NCBI GenBank assembly: GCA_016792625.1
Contig: JAEUKK010000004.1
Coordinates: 1-64,000 of the forward strand
Direction: 5' to 3'
Source of the DNA: Deltaproteobacteria bacterium
Lineage (GTDB): Bacteria > Myxococcota_A > UBA796 > UBA2385
DNA: 64,000 bases
The position numbers were made by a program, and so were the translations under genes. Shown here in pieces: positions 41,684 through 52,360 of this stretch; position 1 is the stretch's first letter; every line of letters starts with the position of its first letter. The notes under the pieces are model-generated. The model saw nothing but the letters and a program-made list of their open reading frames with translations. It was not told the DNA's origin and did not search any database.

Positions 41684-44600
41684 CCGGATCCTCCTGGCGC
41701 CGTTCCCGGCGCATCTCGAGCTCGCGGCTCACCATCTCAAGGACCTCACGGCCGAGGGCCTCGATGTCTACCTGCTTGGTGGAGCCGCCCTCGGCGGTCC
41801 CCCCCGGCCCTTGCCCCTCGGAGCGGGCTTGGGCGCTGTCCTCGGCCATGCGGACCTGGCGGCGGGCAGCGTCGCGATCACCGGCGCCCTCCGCGAGGTG
41901 GATCAGCTGCTGGAGCTTGCGGGCCAGCTTCATCACCCGGTCGTCGCCCACGCCCTGGGCTTTGCGGGCGCCACCACCTGCCTTGAGGCCGGTGAGGGCC
42001 TTGACCACCTGCACGTTCTCGCGGGTGGCGGCATGGCGGGGCTCACGGCGGGTGCGCGTCGCGTCGGGCAGGGTGCCCTCGGCGGCGGCGCTGCCGCGGG
42101 CCTGCGAGAGCCGATCCTCAAGCTCGGCGCGGGCCTCGCTGCGGATGTGCTCGATGACCTGGATGACCGGCCGCGGCAGCGTAGAGCTGACCTGGTTCAA
42201 GGCCCCGCCCTGCTCGACGATGACGCGCACGACGTCTTCTTCGCTGCGGGCCGAGGCGAGGGACTGCACGAAGTCGCCGCCGGTGCCGCGGGCCAGAGGC
42301 TCGCCCGAGGCCCGCCGGGCCCAGACCGGGAGGCTGCGCTCGGCGTGGCCCTGATCCACCGCGCCGAGCACGGAGCGGAGGTCGGGGCGGGCCGCGAAGC
42401 CGCGCACGGGGGTGGAGCTGCGCCCGCCCGTCGTCGGGACCGCGCTCGCCTCAGCGGAGGGTGCGGCGCCCAGCGCGGCCCCGCTGGCCTCGGACCGCGC
42501 GACCACACCTTCGGGGGCGAGCGCCGGCTTGCGGCTCACGACGCCGAGGTCGGCGGCGCGGGCGCTCCCACGGGGCGCGACCGAGCCAACCGCGGCGCGC
42601 GAGGCCACCGGACGGGACTCGCCGCGGGTGGCCGGCGCGTTGACCGCAGCCGACGCGGGCCCGGCCGACCCGGCAGACCCAGCAGACCCGATCAGCGCAG
42701 CGTCAGCGCTGCCCGCGTCGGCCGAGGCCGGGAAGATCAGCCCGGAGGCGAGGGCCGCGGCGGTGGGCAGGTACCGCCCCTCTGCGCTGCGGGTCAGGTG
42801 CCGCCCCTGGCGCACGCCCGGCGCGCCCGAGAGCGCACGGGAGGCGACCGCGGGCACCTCGACGTCGCCAAAGGGCGTGCGGAAGACGGTCGTCGTGCGG
42901 ACTGCGCCGCGGGCGCTCAGTTCGGGGGAGGACAGCTCGTGGCCGGCCCGCACCTCGGCGAAGTCGAGCGGACGCGCCGCCGCCTTCGCCCGCCGCACCT
43001 GCACCTCGACGCCCGCCGCCTCAGCGGGGACGCGGCTGTCACCGGCGACGATCAGCCGCTCGGGGGTGCTCTGGCCGAGGACCGCACCCTGGGACGCGAG
43101 CCGCGAGTAGCCGAGCGCGCTCGGGCGGGCCCGGCGGCGGAGCAGGTCGACCACCGCGGCGCGGGCGGTGGGCGAGAGGCTGGCGAGCCCCTGGCGGGCC
43201 GCACGGGAGGCGCCGGGGGCGCGCTGCGCGCGGGCGACCGCGTTGACCGCGGGGGAAGAGGCAGCGGAGGGGCGCGCGGCAGGCGTCGCCGTTGCCGTGG
43301 CAGGAGGAGTGGAGCGGGGGGACGGGCCCCAGCCCGAGACGACGCGCGCGGGCGCCGAGGCGCGCGCACCCGCGACCCCAGAGGCTGCGGCGCCAGCAGT
43401 CGGCGCCTCGCCCTCGGTGACCACGGCGCCGGGCTGCGCGTAAACCACGCCGGGCGCGCTGCGGGCGAGCTGCGCCCGGATCGCCCGCTCGGGGCGCGCC
43501 GTCGGCCGCGGGAGGACCGAGCGCTCGGTCCGCTCCACCCGGGCGTTGGCCGCGGTCAAACGCTCGACCGCCACGTGAAGGTCGGCGTCGGGGCTGATGG
43601 TCAGGCCCACGCGGGCAGCGGCGTGGGCGACCGCCCGCACCAGCTCACGCTCCTCAGCGGCCGGAGCGGCCGAGCGCGCGTCGTTCGACGCCGGAGCGCG
43701 CCGCGCACCCTGCGCCTCGGCCACCGCGCCCTGGCCCCGCGAAGCGGCGACCGCAGCGGTGCGGTCCGCCCCGGGCTGCGCCGCCCCAACCTCTGCGTCA
43801 ACGGCCGTCGAAGTGGCCTGCGGCAAGATCGCCGCGCTCATCGGGCTCGCCGGCGCCGCGCCGCGGGGCGTCGCGGTGGCGGGCGCCGCCGCACGGCTCG
43901 CCCGAGCCAGCGGGCGCGCGCCCGCGAAGGCGTCGAGGCGGGCCGCCGCGGCCGGGGCGGGGACCAGCGAGGCCAACGTCGGCGCGTCGAGCACCTCAAG
44001 CCGGCGGGCCGCACGCTCCACCGCGCGCGCCGCGCGGGGGGCCTGGGCCTCGATGGCCGCGCTCACCCCATCGCTGGGCTCAGCCTGGGGGCGCGCCGAA
44101 GCGGCGCGGCGCGGGCCGGGGAGGGCGGAGTCGGCCACGGAGGCCGGCGCAGCCGAGGCCGACGGCACGGCGGCGCGGAGCTGCGCGACCGTGCGGGGGG
44201 CGGCCCGCAGACCGCTGCGGGACGGCGCCGCGGCTGCGGACGGACGGAGCGCATGCGCGTCGGGAGCAGCGCCCTGCGCGTCACCCTGGCCGGCAGCAGC
44301 GGCGCTGACCGCGGTCGCCAGCGGCGCGGGCAGCACACCCGGCGCGGCGGTCGTCGCGCGCCGCACACCCGCAGCGCGCTGGGACCGCGGCATGGGCTGG
44401 GGCAAGGTCGAGCCGATCGCCCGCGCGCCGACGGTCGCACGCTCCAACACGTGCTCCACCGCGCTCAGCGGCGATTCGATCTCCACGAGGCGGGCGATCC
44501 GACCGCGAAGCTCGGCGCGGACGGCGCGGGCGGAGCTGAGGCGCGCCGGGGCGCCCTCGATCGAGGCCGGGCCACGCGCCACGTCCTGGACGGCGGACCG

Positions 44601-46526
44601 GGCGCCTTGGGCCGCGGACCGGGCGGCTTGCGCTGCGCCGGTCGTCAGCGCGGGCGACCGGCTGCTCACCGCGGCCGCGGAGGACTCCGCAGAGAAGAGG
44701 CGCGGCGCCGAGCTGCGCCCCGCGGGCGCGGCGCTGGGCTCAGCACCGAGGTCGAGACCGGAGCGCAGCGCGGCCACAGCCCGGGGACGCTGCGCGGCGC
44801 GGTGGTGAGCGGTCGGGCGGGCGAGCACGGAGCCAGCGCTCGTCGCCCCCACGTCGACCCGCCGGCTCGCCCAGGCGGCGCTGCCGGTGACCCGCCGCGG
44901 CCCCGCACCGGTCGCAGAGCGGGGAGGCGCCGTGGAAGGCCCGGCCACGCCGGGCACGTCGCCGTCCGCAGGGGTGGGCGCCACGGGCGCCGCGGCGAAG
45001 GTGGCCGTCGAGATGGCGCCGCCCGCGCCGCGCAGGGTGCGGGTGGTCGGCGCCTGGCCGATCTCGGCGTGGCGCGCGGCCCGCACGAAGCGGCCCTCGC
45101 GCAGGTCGATGCGCGCGGCGCGCTCGTCGGCCGGCGGGGTCGGGTCGACCACGCGGTCCAGCGCCACAGCGGTCGCGCGCAGACGCGCCGGCGGGCGCTC
45201 ATCCGCGCCAGTGGGCTCGTCGGCCGCCATCGCGCGGGCGGAGCGCACCGGGCCCGAGGCGGCCGCGAGGCCAGCGCGTTCAAGGAGGGAGCTGCGCGGC
45301 TCCGAGGAGGCGGTGCGCTCGACAGTGGCGCGCTCGACAGCAGAGTGAGCGAGCCCCGGAGCAGCGACCTGCGCGGCGTGCGCGGTCGCCGAGGGGTCGG
45401 CCGGATCCGCGTCGCGCTGCGCGGCGCGGGCCACCACGCCCAGGGCCGCCTGCGCAGCGCGGTGCACCGGCGTGCGCGGCTGGGGGCGACGGGCCGAGCT
45501 GCGAACCGGCGAAGCGCTCAGGCGGCGCAGGGGCGGCGGCGCAGCGCCCATACCCGTGGCGGTCGCCTCAATGCGCTCGTCTTCACGGACCGGCGCGCTG
45601 TGGGCCGCGTGCGCGATCACCACAGCTTCGATGCTGGGCGAGCGAGAGAGCACCGGGCGGAGCCCACGAGGCGCGGGGCCCGTGTGGCGCGGGTCACCCA
45701 GCCGCGCGGCGGCGAGGCGGGCCGGAGGGAGCGCGCGATCAACCAGACCGTCGCTGAGCTGCGCATCCACGAGGCGCGCAGCCGGGCCGAGCGCTGCGCG
45801 GAGGAGCAGCTCGGGCGCGACCTCGGGGCGTGCCGCGGCGCGCCGGGCAGCGGCGCGGGCGGTGGACGGGCGCACCAGCGCGGCGATCTCGCGCGCGGCG
45901 ACGGCCGAGGGCGGGCGGAGGCGCCCGGCGCGATCAGGCTGCGCAGCGGGAGCGCCGACGGCAGCGACCGAGAGCCGCGGAGAGCGCAAGGCCGGGCTGA
46001 GCAACGAGGGCGCCTCGACCGGCGCGCGGACGGGGCGGGGGCTCGGGCTGTGCACGCTGCGCTGGCCCCGGATGACGCGGGCCGGGCCGCCGCGGGGGCT
46101 GAGCCAGGGGCTCTCGGAGCGGCGCGCGCCGACCCAAGGGGTGGGGCTGCGGCCAGCCGCTGCCTGGGCGGCGGGCTGCGCTTCGGCGACGACTGCGTCT
46201 TCGAGCATGCGCGGGAAGACCATGCTGCCGAGATCGAAGCCAAAGCGAGGAGCAGCGGCGCTGCCACCGGTGCGCCGGAAGGCCGCGCGCATGCCGGTCA
46301 TGCGGTCAAAGCGGCCGAGGCGCTCGGACATGCGCGCCTCGCGACGGGCCCGGGGGTCGGACGCGGTGTCGGCGTTGGACGAGGGGCTCCACGGATCTTC
46401 GACGCCCAGGCGCCGCAGCAGCGAGCCCTTCCGCCCGCTCATGCCCACGGCCCAACGACGGGAGAGCCGGTCGCCCACGTGCGCCGACAGTCCATCGCCA
46501 ACAGTGCGTCTCGTTTCGCCCGACAT
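41661..46526 (-). CDS. giant Ala/Arg/Ser/Pro-rich protein of the CIS operon, unknown function
   Basis: 1621 residues. ATG46526 has CGGAG upstream and its end overlaps the LysM gene by 23 bp, which fixes strand and frame despite a longer antisense open frame. Only the ends look ordered: residues ~1-110 contain WAVGMSGRKGSLLRRLG and FGFDLGSMVFPRML, and the last ~110 are helical (VMKLARKLQQLIHLAEGAGD then LEMVSRELEMRRERRQEDP). Between them about 1400 residues are Ala/Arg/Ser/Pro-rich with few aromatics and no membrane helices; short RSA/ARA/PAA units recur without a fixed period. It occupies the Afp6/Pvc6 slot between tube 2 and LysM. Tape measure, lumen cargo or shell decoration are possible; none is shown. 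Confidence 0.75.
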   Translation of the reverse strand: MSGETRRTVGDGLSAHVGDRLSRRWAVGMSGRKGSLLRRLGVEDPWSPSSNADTASDPRARREARMSERLGRFDRMTGMRAAFRRTGGSAAAPRFGFDLGSMVFPRMLEDAVVAEAQPAAQAAAGRSPTPWVGARRSESPWLSPRGGPARVIRGQRSVHSPSPRPVRAPVEAPSLLSPALRSPRLSVAAVGAPAAQPDRAGRLRPPSAVAAREIAALVRPSTARAAARRAAARPEVAPELLLRAALGPAARLVDAQLSDGLVDRALPPARLAAARLGDPRHTGPAPRGLRPVLSRSPSIEAVVIAHAAHSAPVREDERIEATATGMGAAPPPLRRLSASPVRSSARRPQPRTPVHRAAQAALGVVARAAQRDADPADPSATAHAAQVAAPGLAHSAVERATVERTASSEPRSSLLERAGLAAASGPVRSARAMAADEPTGADERPPARLRATAVALDRVVDPTPPADERAARIDLREGRFVRAARHAEIGQAPTTRTLRGAGGAISTATFAAAPVAPTPADGDVPGVAGPSTAPPRSATGAGPRRVTGSAAWASRRVDVGATSAGSVLARPTAHHRAAQRPRAVAALRSGLDLGAEPSAAPAGRSSAPRLFSAESSAAAVSSRSPALTTGAAQAARSAAQGARSAVQDVARGPASIEGAPARLSSARAVRAELRGRIARLVEIESPLSAVEHVLERATVGARAIGSTLPQPMPRSQRAAGVRRATTAAPGVLPAPLATAVSAAAAGQGDAQGAAPDAHALRPSAAAAPSRSGLRAAPRTVAQLRAAVPSASAAPASVADSALPGPRRAASARPQAEPSDGVSAAIEAQAPRAARAVERAARRLEVLDAPTLASLVPAPAAAARLDAFAGARPLARASRAAAPATATPRGAAPASPMSAAILPQATSTAVDAEVGAAQPGADRTAAVAASRGQGAVAEAQGARRAPASNDARSAAPAAEERELVRAVAHAAARVGLTISPDADLHVAVERLTAANARVERTERSVLPRPTARPERAIRAQLARSAPGVVYAQPGAVVTEGEAPTAGAAASGVAGARASAPARVVSGWGPSPRSTPPATATATPAARPSAASSPAVNAVARAQRAPGASRAARQGLASLSPTARAAVVDLLRRRARPSALGYSRLASQGAVLGQSTPERLIVAGDSRVPAEAAGVEVQVRRAKAAARPLDFAEVRAGHELSSPELSARGAVRTTTVFRTPFGDVEVPAVASRALSGAPGVRQGRHLTRSAEGRYLPTAAALASGLIFPASADAGSADAALIGSAGSAGSAGPASAAVNAPATRGESRPVASRAAVGSVAPRGSARAADLGVVSRKPALAPEGVVARSEASGAALGAAPSAEASAVPTTGGRSSTPVRGFAARPDLRSVLGAVDQGHAERSLPVWARRASGEPLARGTGGDFVQSLASARSEEDVVRVIVEQGGALNQVSSTLPRPVIQVIEHIRSEARAELEDRLSQARGSAAAEGTLPDATRTRREPRHAATRENVQVVKALTGLKAGGGARKAQGVGDDRVMKLARKLQQLIHLAEGAGDRDAARRQVRMAEDSAQARSEGQGPGGTAEGGSTKQVDIEALGREVLEMVSRELEMRRERRQEDPDGRNVWW

Positions 46527-46580
46527 GCGCCGCTCCGAAGATCAAGGGCCGCCCGCGAGTGGGGGCCTGCGCTGCTGGAG

Positions 46581-46586
46581 AGCCTA
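46581..46586 (-). promoter_or_regulatory. candidate -10 element TAGGCT before the giant gene
   Basis: CTTCTGGTAGGCTCT on the minus strand, 55 bases before ATG46526, inside the 93-bp gap after tube 2. Suggests that the giant gene and those after it can be transcribed separately from the upstream CIS genes. Confidence 0.4.
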
Positions 46587-46619
46587 CCAGAAGCCCGCGC
46601 GCGGCACCGCCGCCAGCGA

Positions 46620-47405
46620 TTACGCGACGGTGATGCCGTGGTGAGCCAGCTCAATCATCTCGATGGCCAGCTCGGCTGCGCTGCTCGAGAGGCTCGGGCC
46701 CTCCCACGCGACCGGCCACGCGCCCACGAAGTTGTACCGCCGCACGACGTTCATCTGGTTGTTTTTCACCACGATGCTGCCGTTGCGGCGCTTGTCGGCG
46801 CCCCAGCGATCCTGCAGGATCTCGTCGCGCCACTTGAGCAGCGAGACGTCGCGGGTGACGCCGTACCGGAGCTGCAGGTTGTCCCACCGGCTCTGGCCCG
46901 GGAGCTTGTGCACCCGGTGGTTCATGCCGCCCTCTTGCAGCTCGAAGATCTCGGTCTGGGTCTTGATGCCGGCGCACTCCAAGAACTGCGCGACCTCAAT
47001 GCCGTCGATCTCAAGCGCGAAGATGTAATTGCCCTCGGGGTCAGCGACGTTGCTGCCGCCGCCCGAGCGCCACGCCGCGGTCGCGGCCTCGGAGCGCGCG
47101 CCGGCGCCATTGGCCCCGCGGACCGCCGGCTGGGCTGCGGCCCGCCCCTTGCCCGCGCCGACCCAGGAGCTCGGCGAGCTGATGGTCGGCTGACCGCCAG
47201 GCCGACCGCCGCCGGCACCCGCGCCCCCAAGCGCCGGGACGCTGGGCTGGGCAGCGGAGCGACCGCCCCCTGCGCCAATGCCGCCGATGCCCGGAACGCT
47301 CGGCTGGGCTGCCGAGCGGCCCCCACCGGCGCCGACGCCACCCGAACCCGGAACGCTGGGCTGTGCTGCGCTGCGGCCCTTGCCGCGTCCTACCCAACTC
47401 GTCAT
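46620..47405 (-). CDS. CIS inner-tube protein 2 with repeat-rich N-terminal extension
   Basis: 261 residues. The tube domain is residues ~118-261: GNYIFALEIDGIEVAQFLEC, EGGMNHRVHKLPGQSRWDNL, LKWRDEILQDRWG, VRRYNFVGAWPVAWEGPS and the usual C-terminal ELAIEMIELAHHGI. In front lies a ~115-residue Gly/Ala-rich extension not seen in ordinary tube proteins, with three 19-residue repeats (RSAAQPSVPGSGGVGAGGG type) and two copies of SWVGxGKGRxAAQP. The start codon overlaps the sheath 2 stop by one base (TGATG). Pairing of a second tube with a second sheath suggests a specialised segment of the particle. Confidence 0.9.
   Translation of the reverse strand: MTSWVGRGKGRSAAQPSVPGSGGVGAGGGRSAAQPSVPGIGGIGAGGGRSAAQPSVPALGGAGAGGGRPGGQPTISSPSSWVGAGKGRAAAQPAVRGANGAGARSEAATAAWRSGGGSNVADPEGNYIFALEIDGIEVAQFLECAGIKTQTEIFELQEGGMNHRVHKLPGQSRWDNLQLRYGVTRDVSLLKWRDEILQDRWGADKRRNGSIVVKNNQMNVVRRYNFVGAWPVAWEGPSLSSSAAELAIEMIELAHHGITVA
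47205..47375 (-). repeat. three tandem 57-bp coding repeats in tube protein 2
   Basis: Exactly three units of 57 bp encode RSAAQPSVPGSGGVGAGGG, RSAAQPSVPGIGGIGAGGG and RSAAQPSVPALGGAGAGGG. A degenerate fourth unit (RPGGQPTISS) follows. DNA is similar but not identical between units. Confidence 0.85.
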
Positions 47406-48604
47406 CAGGCACCTCCTGCGAGCGCGTCGTCGCCGATGCGCAGGTCAACCACCACGTGTTCGACGGTTCCTACCGGGCGCAAGGTGACCCGGACATTGAC
47501 CTGTCCAGCGTCCCGAAGGGCAGGGAGGTTGGTCTCCCGGTCACATCGGACGTCATATTCGCCGCCTTCAGGGCCGGCCACAAGCAGCCCGCCACCGGCA
47601 AACTCGTCGAGCCGAAACGCGACATCGCGCTCCAGCACGTCCCAAAGGTGTGGGTTGTTGGTCTCGAAGACCGCCCACTCGTTGTCGCGGCGCAACTGCT
47701 CTGTCACCAGGTTGAGCACCCGCCGGCTGTTGACATAGCGCATGTTCGGATCGGCGCTGAGCGTGCGGGCGCCAAAGGCAGCCACACCCCGCCCGGGCTG
47801 AATCACGATGGGGTTGACCGCGGCCTCGGCCAGGGCGCCGGCCTCTTCCCAGTCCAGCTCGACCTCGGGGTGGGTCACGCCGCGCAGCGCGTGATTCGCA
47901 GGCGGCCAGCCGACGCCGAAGGGGCGGCGCTCCAGCTCGAGGCGGGCGTAGCTCCCGGCGATGACACCGGAGGGCGGCGCGAGCGTGTCGCCGTCAAAGA
48001 CCCACGGATAATAGAGCGCACCGTAGGACGCGTGGGCCGCATGGCGCTGGCGAAAGCCAGCCACCCAGCGCAGCAAAGGTGCGCCGTGAAGGCCGCGGGG
48101 CGCGTCGAGCACCAAGAAGCGGTTGTTCATCTCGCGGCAGTGGGCGAGCAGAAGGCCGTAGATGGCCTCAGCGTCGGCGCGCACGCCGCCTTTGCGATCC
48201 AGCTCGCAGCGCATGTAGGCGGCCGCGGGGACCATGAGCAGGGCGATGTCCTCCTCGGCGCGCAGGCGGTCGAGCAGCGAAGCAAAGATCAGCTCGGCGC
48301 CCACCGGCGTGCGCAGCTCGTCTTCGTTGCCGACGCAGACGCCGAAGATGTGGGCGACGTCGCCGCCGTTGGCGAAGAAGCCGACGACCGCTTGGCGGGC
48401 CGCAGGGTCAAAAAGGTCCCGGTCCGGGTGCTCCCACAGGTCGCGCTCCCGCCGGAGCACGAGCTCCAGGAAGTCCCCCGCCGAGGCGCCCTCAGGCCAC
48501 CGGGCGCGCGGGATGAACCCAACAACGCCGGCGATGTCGCACCGCACCAGCTCGCTTGAGCGGTCGGGGAGGCCGGTGTGTTGGATAACGATACCTGGAC
48601 GCAT
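47405..48604 (-). CDS. CIS tail sheath protein 2 (short paralogue)
   Basis: 399 residues from ATG48604 (a TTG six codons earlier is possible). Sheath core at the C-terminus: GVAAFGARTLSADPNMRYVN, RRVLNLVTEQLRRDNEWAVFETNN, FRLDEFAGGGLLVAGPEGGE and DRETNLPALRDAGQVNVRVT. The latter pieces match the polymer-forming handshake region shared by all contractile sheaths. The N-terminal GIVIQHTGLP...ELVRCDIAGVVGF is reduced and lacks the large insertions of sheath 1. It is 57 bp downstream of the DUF6760-like gene. Confidence 0.9.
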   Translation of the reverse strand: MRPGIVIQHTGLPDRSSELVRCDIAGVVGFIPRARWPEGASAGDFLELVLRRERDLWEHPDRDLFDPAARQAVVGFFANGGDVAHIFGVCVGNEDELRTPVGAELIFASLLDRLRAEEDIALLMVPAAAYMRCELDRKGGVRADAEAIYGLLLAHCREMNNRFLVLDAPRGLHGAPLLRWVAGFRQRHAAHASYGALYYPWVFDGDTLAPPSGVIAGSYARLELERRPFGVGWPPANHALRGVTHPEVELDWEEAGALAEAAVNPIVIQPGRGVAAFGARTLSADPNMRYVNSRRVLNLVTEQLRRDNEWAVFETNNPHLWDVLERDVAFRLDEFAGGGLLVAGPEGGEYDVRCDRETNLPALRDAGQVNVRVTLRPVGTVEHVVVDLRIGDDALAGGA

Positions 48605-48679
48605 CCACAGAGCCTGCAACAAAGACGGTGAATGGGAGCGGCTCCGCCCCCACGTTTGTGGGAACGGAGCCGCCGAGGG

Positions 48680-48883
48680 TCAACGAGACGAGTTGATCTT
48701 CTCATTGATGGTCGAGATTTCCTTCACCCATGCGTGCCGCTCTCTGTGCGGCAAGCCGAGGATGGTCTCCCGATCCCAATGGAAGTGGTAGGCGATGAAC
48801 GCTACCTCCTTGAAGATGTTCTCCAAGGGGTAGCTTACGATTCCCCCAGGCGCCCGAACTCCTTGTCGAACTTCGCGCCACAC
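48680..48883 (-). CDS. DUF6760-like small CIS protein
   Basis: 67 residues from a GTG that overlaps the end of the preceding gene by 49 bp; no ATG is available near the conserved part. The core GGIVSYPLENIFKEVAFIAY, HFHWDRETILGLPHRERHAW and VKEISTINEKIN follows the pattern of a small protein found right after the tube/assembly genes in many CIS loci (YPxxxxxEEVAxxAYHFHW...HxERxxWVxEIxxIN). Function unknown; a chaperone-type role in tail assembly is often assumed. A start nearer to GGIVSYP at a rare codon cannot be excluded. Confidence 0.82.
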   Translation of the reverse strand: MWREVRQGVRAPGGIVSYPLENIFKEVAFIAYHFHWDRETILGLPHRERHAWVKEISTINEKINSSR

Positions 48884-49200
48884 TCGGGGCAGGTCACCGA
48901 GACCGTTGCCTCGTCTTCGTTGATCCGGTTGTACATCTCTTCGAGGAACCGGAGGTCGCTCGCGAACATGTTCTCGATGACCCCGGTGTTGACCTCCTTG
49001 AGAGTGCCGAGTCGAGTGATCACACGGCTGAGAAGGACGATGATCAGATACGCCCGGTTGCGCTGCACACGAAGGTCGTTCAGCGGAACGATCTCGTCTT
49101 TGGCGTTGGCAAGGCGCATCACGCCCTCCCGGTGCAGCGTTCCGTTGGAATCAACGTAGCCGCGCGGGAGGATGAACTCGTACTCGGTCTTCAGTTCCAT
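48835..49200 (-). CDS. CIS/phage tail assembly protein (T4 baseplate-protein-like family) with CxxC
   Basis: 121 residues. Core FILPRGYVDSNGTLHREGVM, RLANAKDEIVPLNDLRVQRN and YLIIVLLSRVITRLGTL matches the family encoded just after the tube gene in many CIS and Mu/T4-like tails. The C-terminal TCPECGAKFDKEF is a CxxC half-knuckle often kept in CIS versions. Start overlaps the tube 1 stop by one base (TGATG), so translation is coupled. Confidence 0.85.
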   Translation of the reverse strand: MELKTEYEFILPRGYVDSNGTLHREGVMRLANAKDEIVPLNDLRVQRNRAYLIIVLLSRVITRLGTLKEVNTGVIENMFASDLRFLEEMYNRINEDEATVSVTCPECGAKFDKEFGRLGES

Positions 49201-49643
49201 CAGGCGCGCTCAATCTTCTCGACGGCGAGCTCGACCTTCTCGATGGCCATACCGGAAGCGTCGGCGTCGAGCTCCGGAACGTGCCACTTGCAGGGCCAAG
49301 CTTCGTAGAAGTTGTAGCGGGCGACCTCAGTCTGGCCGTCCTGATCGAGGATGATGACCGAGCCGGCGCGGCGGTCGATCTTGCCGTCCTCGATGTTCTT
49401 GCGCCACTGCCACAGGTCGTCGGTCGCGGTGTAGCCGCGCTCGAGGACGATGTTGTTGTAGGTGGTGCGGCCGGGCTTCTTGCGAACGACCATGTCGTTG
49501 CCCTGCTTGAACTCGACGATCTCCGTCTCCGAGTCCATGCCGGACACGCTCTTGAAGCCGCCGACGATCACCTTGTTGTCGTTGATGACCCCCTGGATCT
49601 CCAGGAGGAAGTGGTATGCACCAAACAGCTCTTCGGTGGGCAT
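49200..49643 (-). CDS. CIS inner-tube protein 1
   Basis: 147 residues from ATG49643 with GAGGAG upstream; the open frame extends 13 codons further without a better start. Tube features: FGAYHFLLEIQGVINDNKVI, GGFKSVSGMDSETEIVEFKQ, RTTYNNIVLERGYTATDDLW, ARYNFYEAWPCKWHVPELDA and terminal IEKVELAVEKIERA. This is the standard ~145-residue Hcp/gp19-like subunit that stacks as hexameric rings inside the sheath. A 69-bp gap separates it from sheath 1. Confidence 0.94.
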   Translation of the reverse strand: MPTEELFGAYHFLLEIQGVINDNKVIVGGFKSVSGMDSETEIVEFKQGNDMVVRKKPGRTTYNNIVLERGYTATDDLWQWRKNIEDGKIDRRAGSVIILDQDGQTEVARYNFYEAWPCKWHVPELDADASGMAIEKVELAVEKIERA

Positions 49644-49712
49644 GTTGCGCTCCTCATTGGTTTGCCCGGGGCACGGTGGCAAAGGCCCCTGGCGGGTTTA
49701 CGGACTGTGGGC

Positions 49713-51515
<1,803 letters not shown>

Positions 51516-51523
51516 GGATGTGC

Positions 51524-52360
51524 TCAATCCTCCGTGTCAGGCTCGGCGCCGTTGAAGCGGCGCATGAATTGGGACCGGGGTCCTGGAGGCGTCCGCAGGG
51601 TGCGCTCGGTCTGGGTCGGCCGCATACGCCCTGAGGTCGGGAACCGCTTGTCGCGCTTCCCCTCCGCCGCCGCGTTGTCCAGACGCGGCAGCCGAATCGA
51701 GGTACCCCCAGAGCTTGCGACAAGAGGACCGTCGAGCGCAACCCGCGCGCGGTAAGTCAAGAAGGGACGATACGGCGCTTCGTGCAAGCTGTAGAGGTTA
51801 ATGGCGTCACCGACGGTCAAGTCGTCGACGAGCGCGAGCGACACCTTCTCCATCTGGAGATCGTCGTGGTCCGTCGAAGCGTCCGGGTCGTAGGCGCGCC
51901 CCAGGCTGTCGACCTCTCGGCCGTCGGGCAGCTTGAACTTGCGGGGGCGGTAAATGAGGTGCGTGGCCTCGTTGAGGCGCAGCAGGGCCCAGCCCAGCAG
52001 CCGCTCGAGATCGCTGCGGAACTTGCTGTGGGCCGAGATCAGGTAGAAGACGTCCATCATCATGGGCGGGCGGTGGAAGTAGACCTCGCCGCCCTCTTCG
52101 GGCTCAGAGCCCATGAACACCGGCGCCTGGCGCAGGCGCTTGCGGTTCATCAGGTTCTTGTTCTGGGCCACCCGATACATGTACACGTAGAGGACCTCTT
52201 CCCGATCCTTCGGGGCGAACTTGAGGTCTTCTTCGAGGCGCGGAGGCTGCTCTTGCAGGTCGTAGCCGTCCAGCAAAAACTTGTGGATGGCCTCGGTGGT
52301 CTCGCCGATGATGTTGACGCCGGACATCGGCCCGGACAACGGCTGGCTGATCGCGCTCAT
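51524..52360 (-). CDS. CIS cap / tail terminator protein (DUF4255, Pvc16 N-terminal type)
   Basis: 278 residues. The Pvc16_N core is clear: AIHKFLLDGYDLQEQPPRLE, VLYVYMYRVAQNKNLMN, FHRPPMMMDVFYLISAHSKF, LERLLGWALLRLNEATHL and LVDDLTVGDAINLYSLHEAP with a closing YRPFLTYRARVALDG. It caps the distal end of tube and sheath. The C-terminal ~55 residues are basic and low-complexity. Start overlaps the previous gene's stop by 4 bp. It precedes the sheath gene, whereas in Afp/PVC the cap gene comes last. Confidence 0.92.
   Translation of the reverse strand: MSAISQPLSGPMSGVNIIGETTEAIHKFLLDGYDLQEQPPRLEEDLKFAPKDREEVLYVYMYRVAQNKNLMNRKRLRQAPVFMGSEPEEGGEVYFHRPPMMMDVFYLISAHSKFRSDLERLLGWALLRLNEATHLIYRPRKFKLPDGREVDSLGRAYDPDASTDHDDLQMEKVSLALVDDLTVGDAINLYSLHEAPYRPFLTYRARVALDGPLVASSGGTSIRLPRLDNAAAEGKRDKRFPTSGRMRPTQTERTLRTPPGPRSQFMRRFNGAEPDTED

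Noticed and set aside
41595..47738. A 2047-codon open frame on the plus strand across the giant gene, tube 2 and sheath 2
   Set aside because: It is antisense to genes with clear sheath, tube and LysM motifs, has no ribosome site or recognisable domain, and is explained by the extreme GC bias at third positions.
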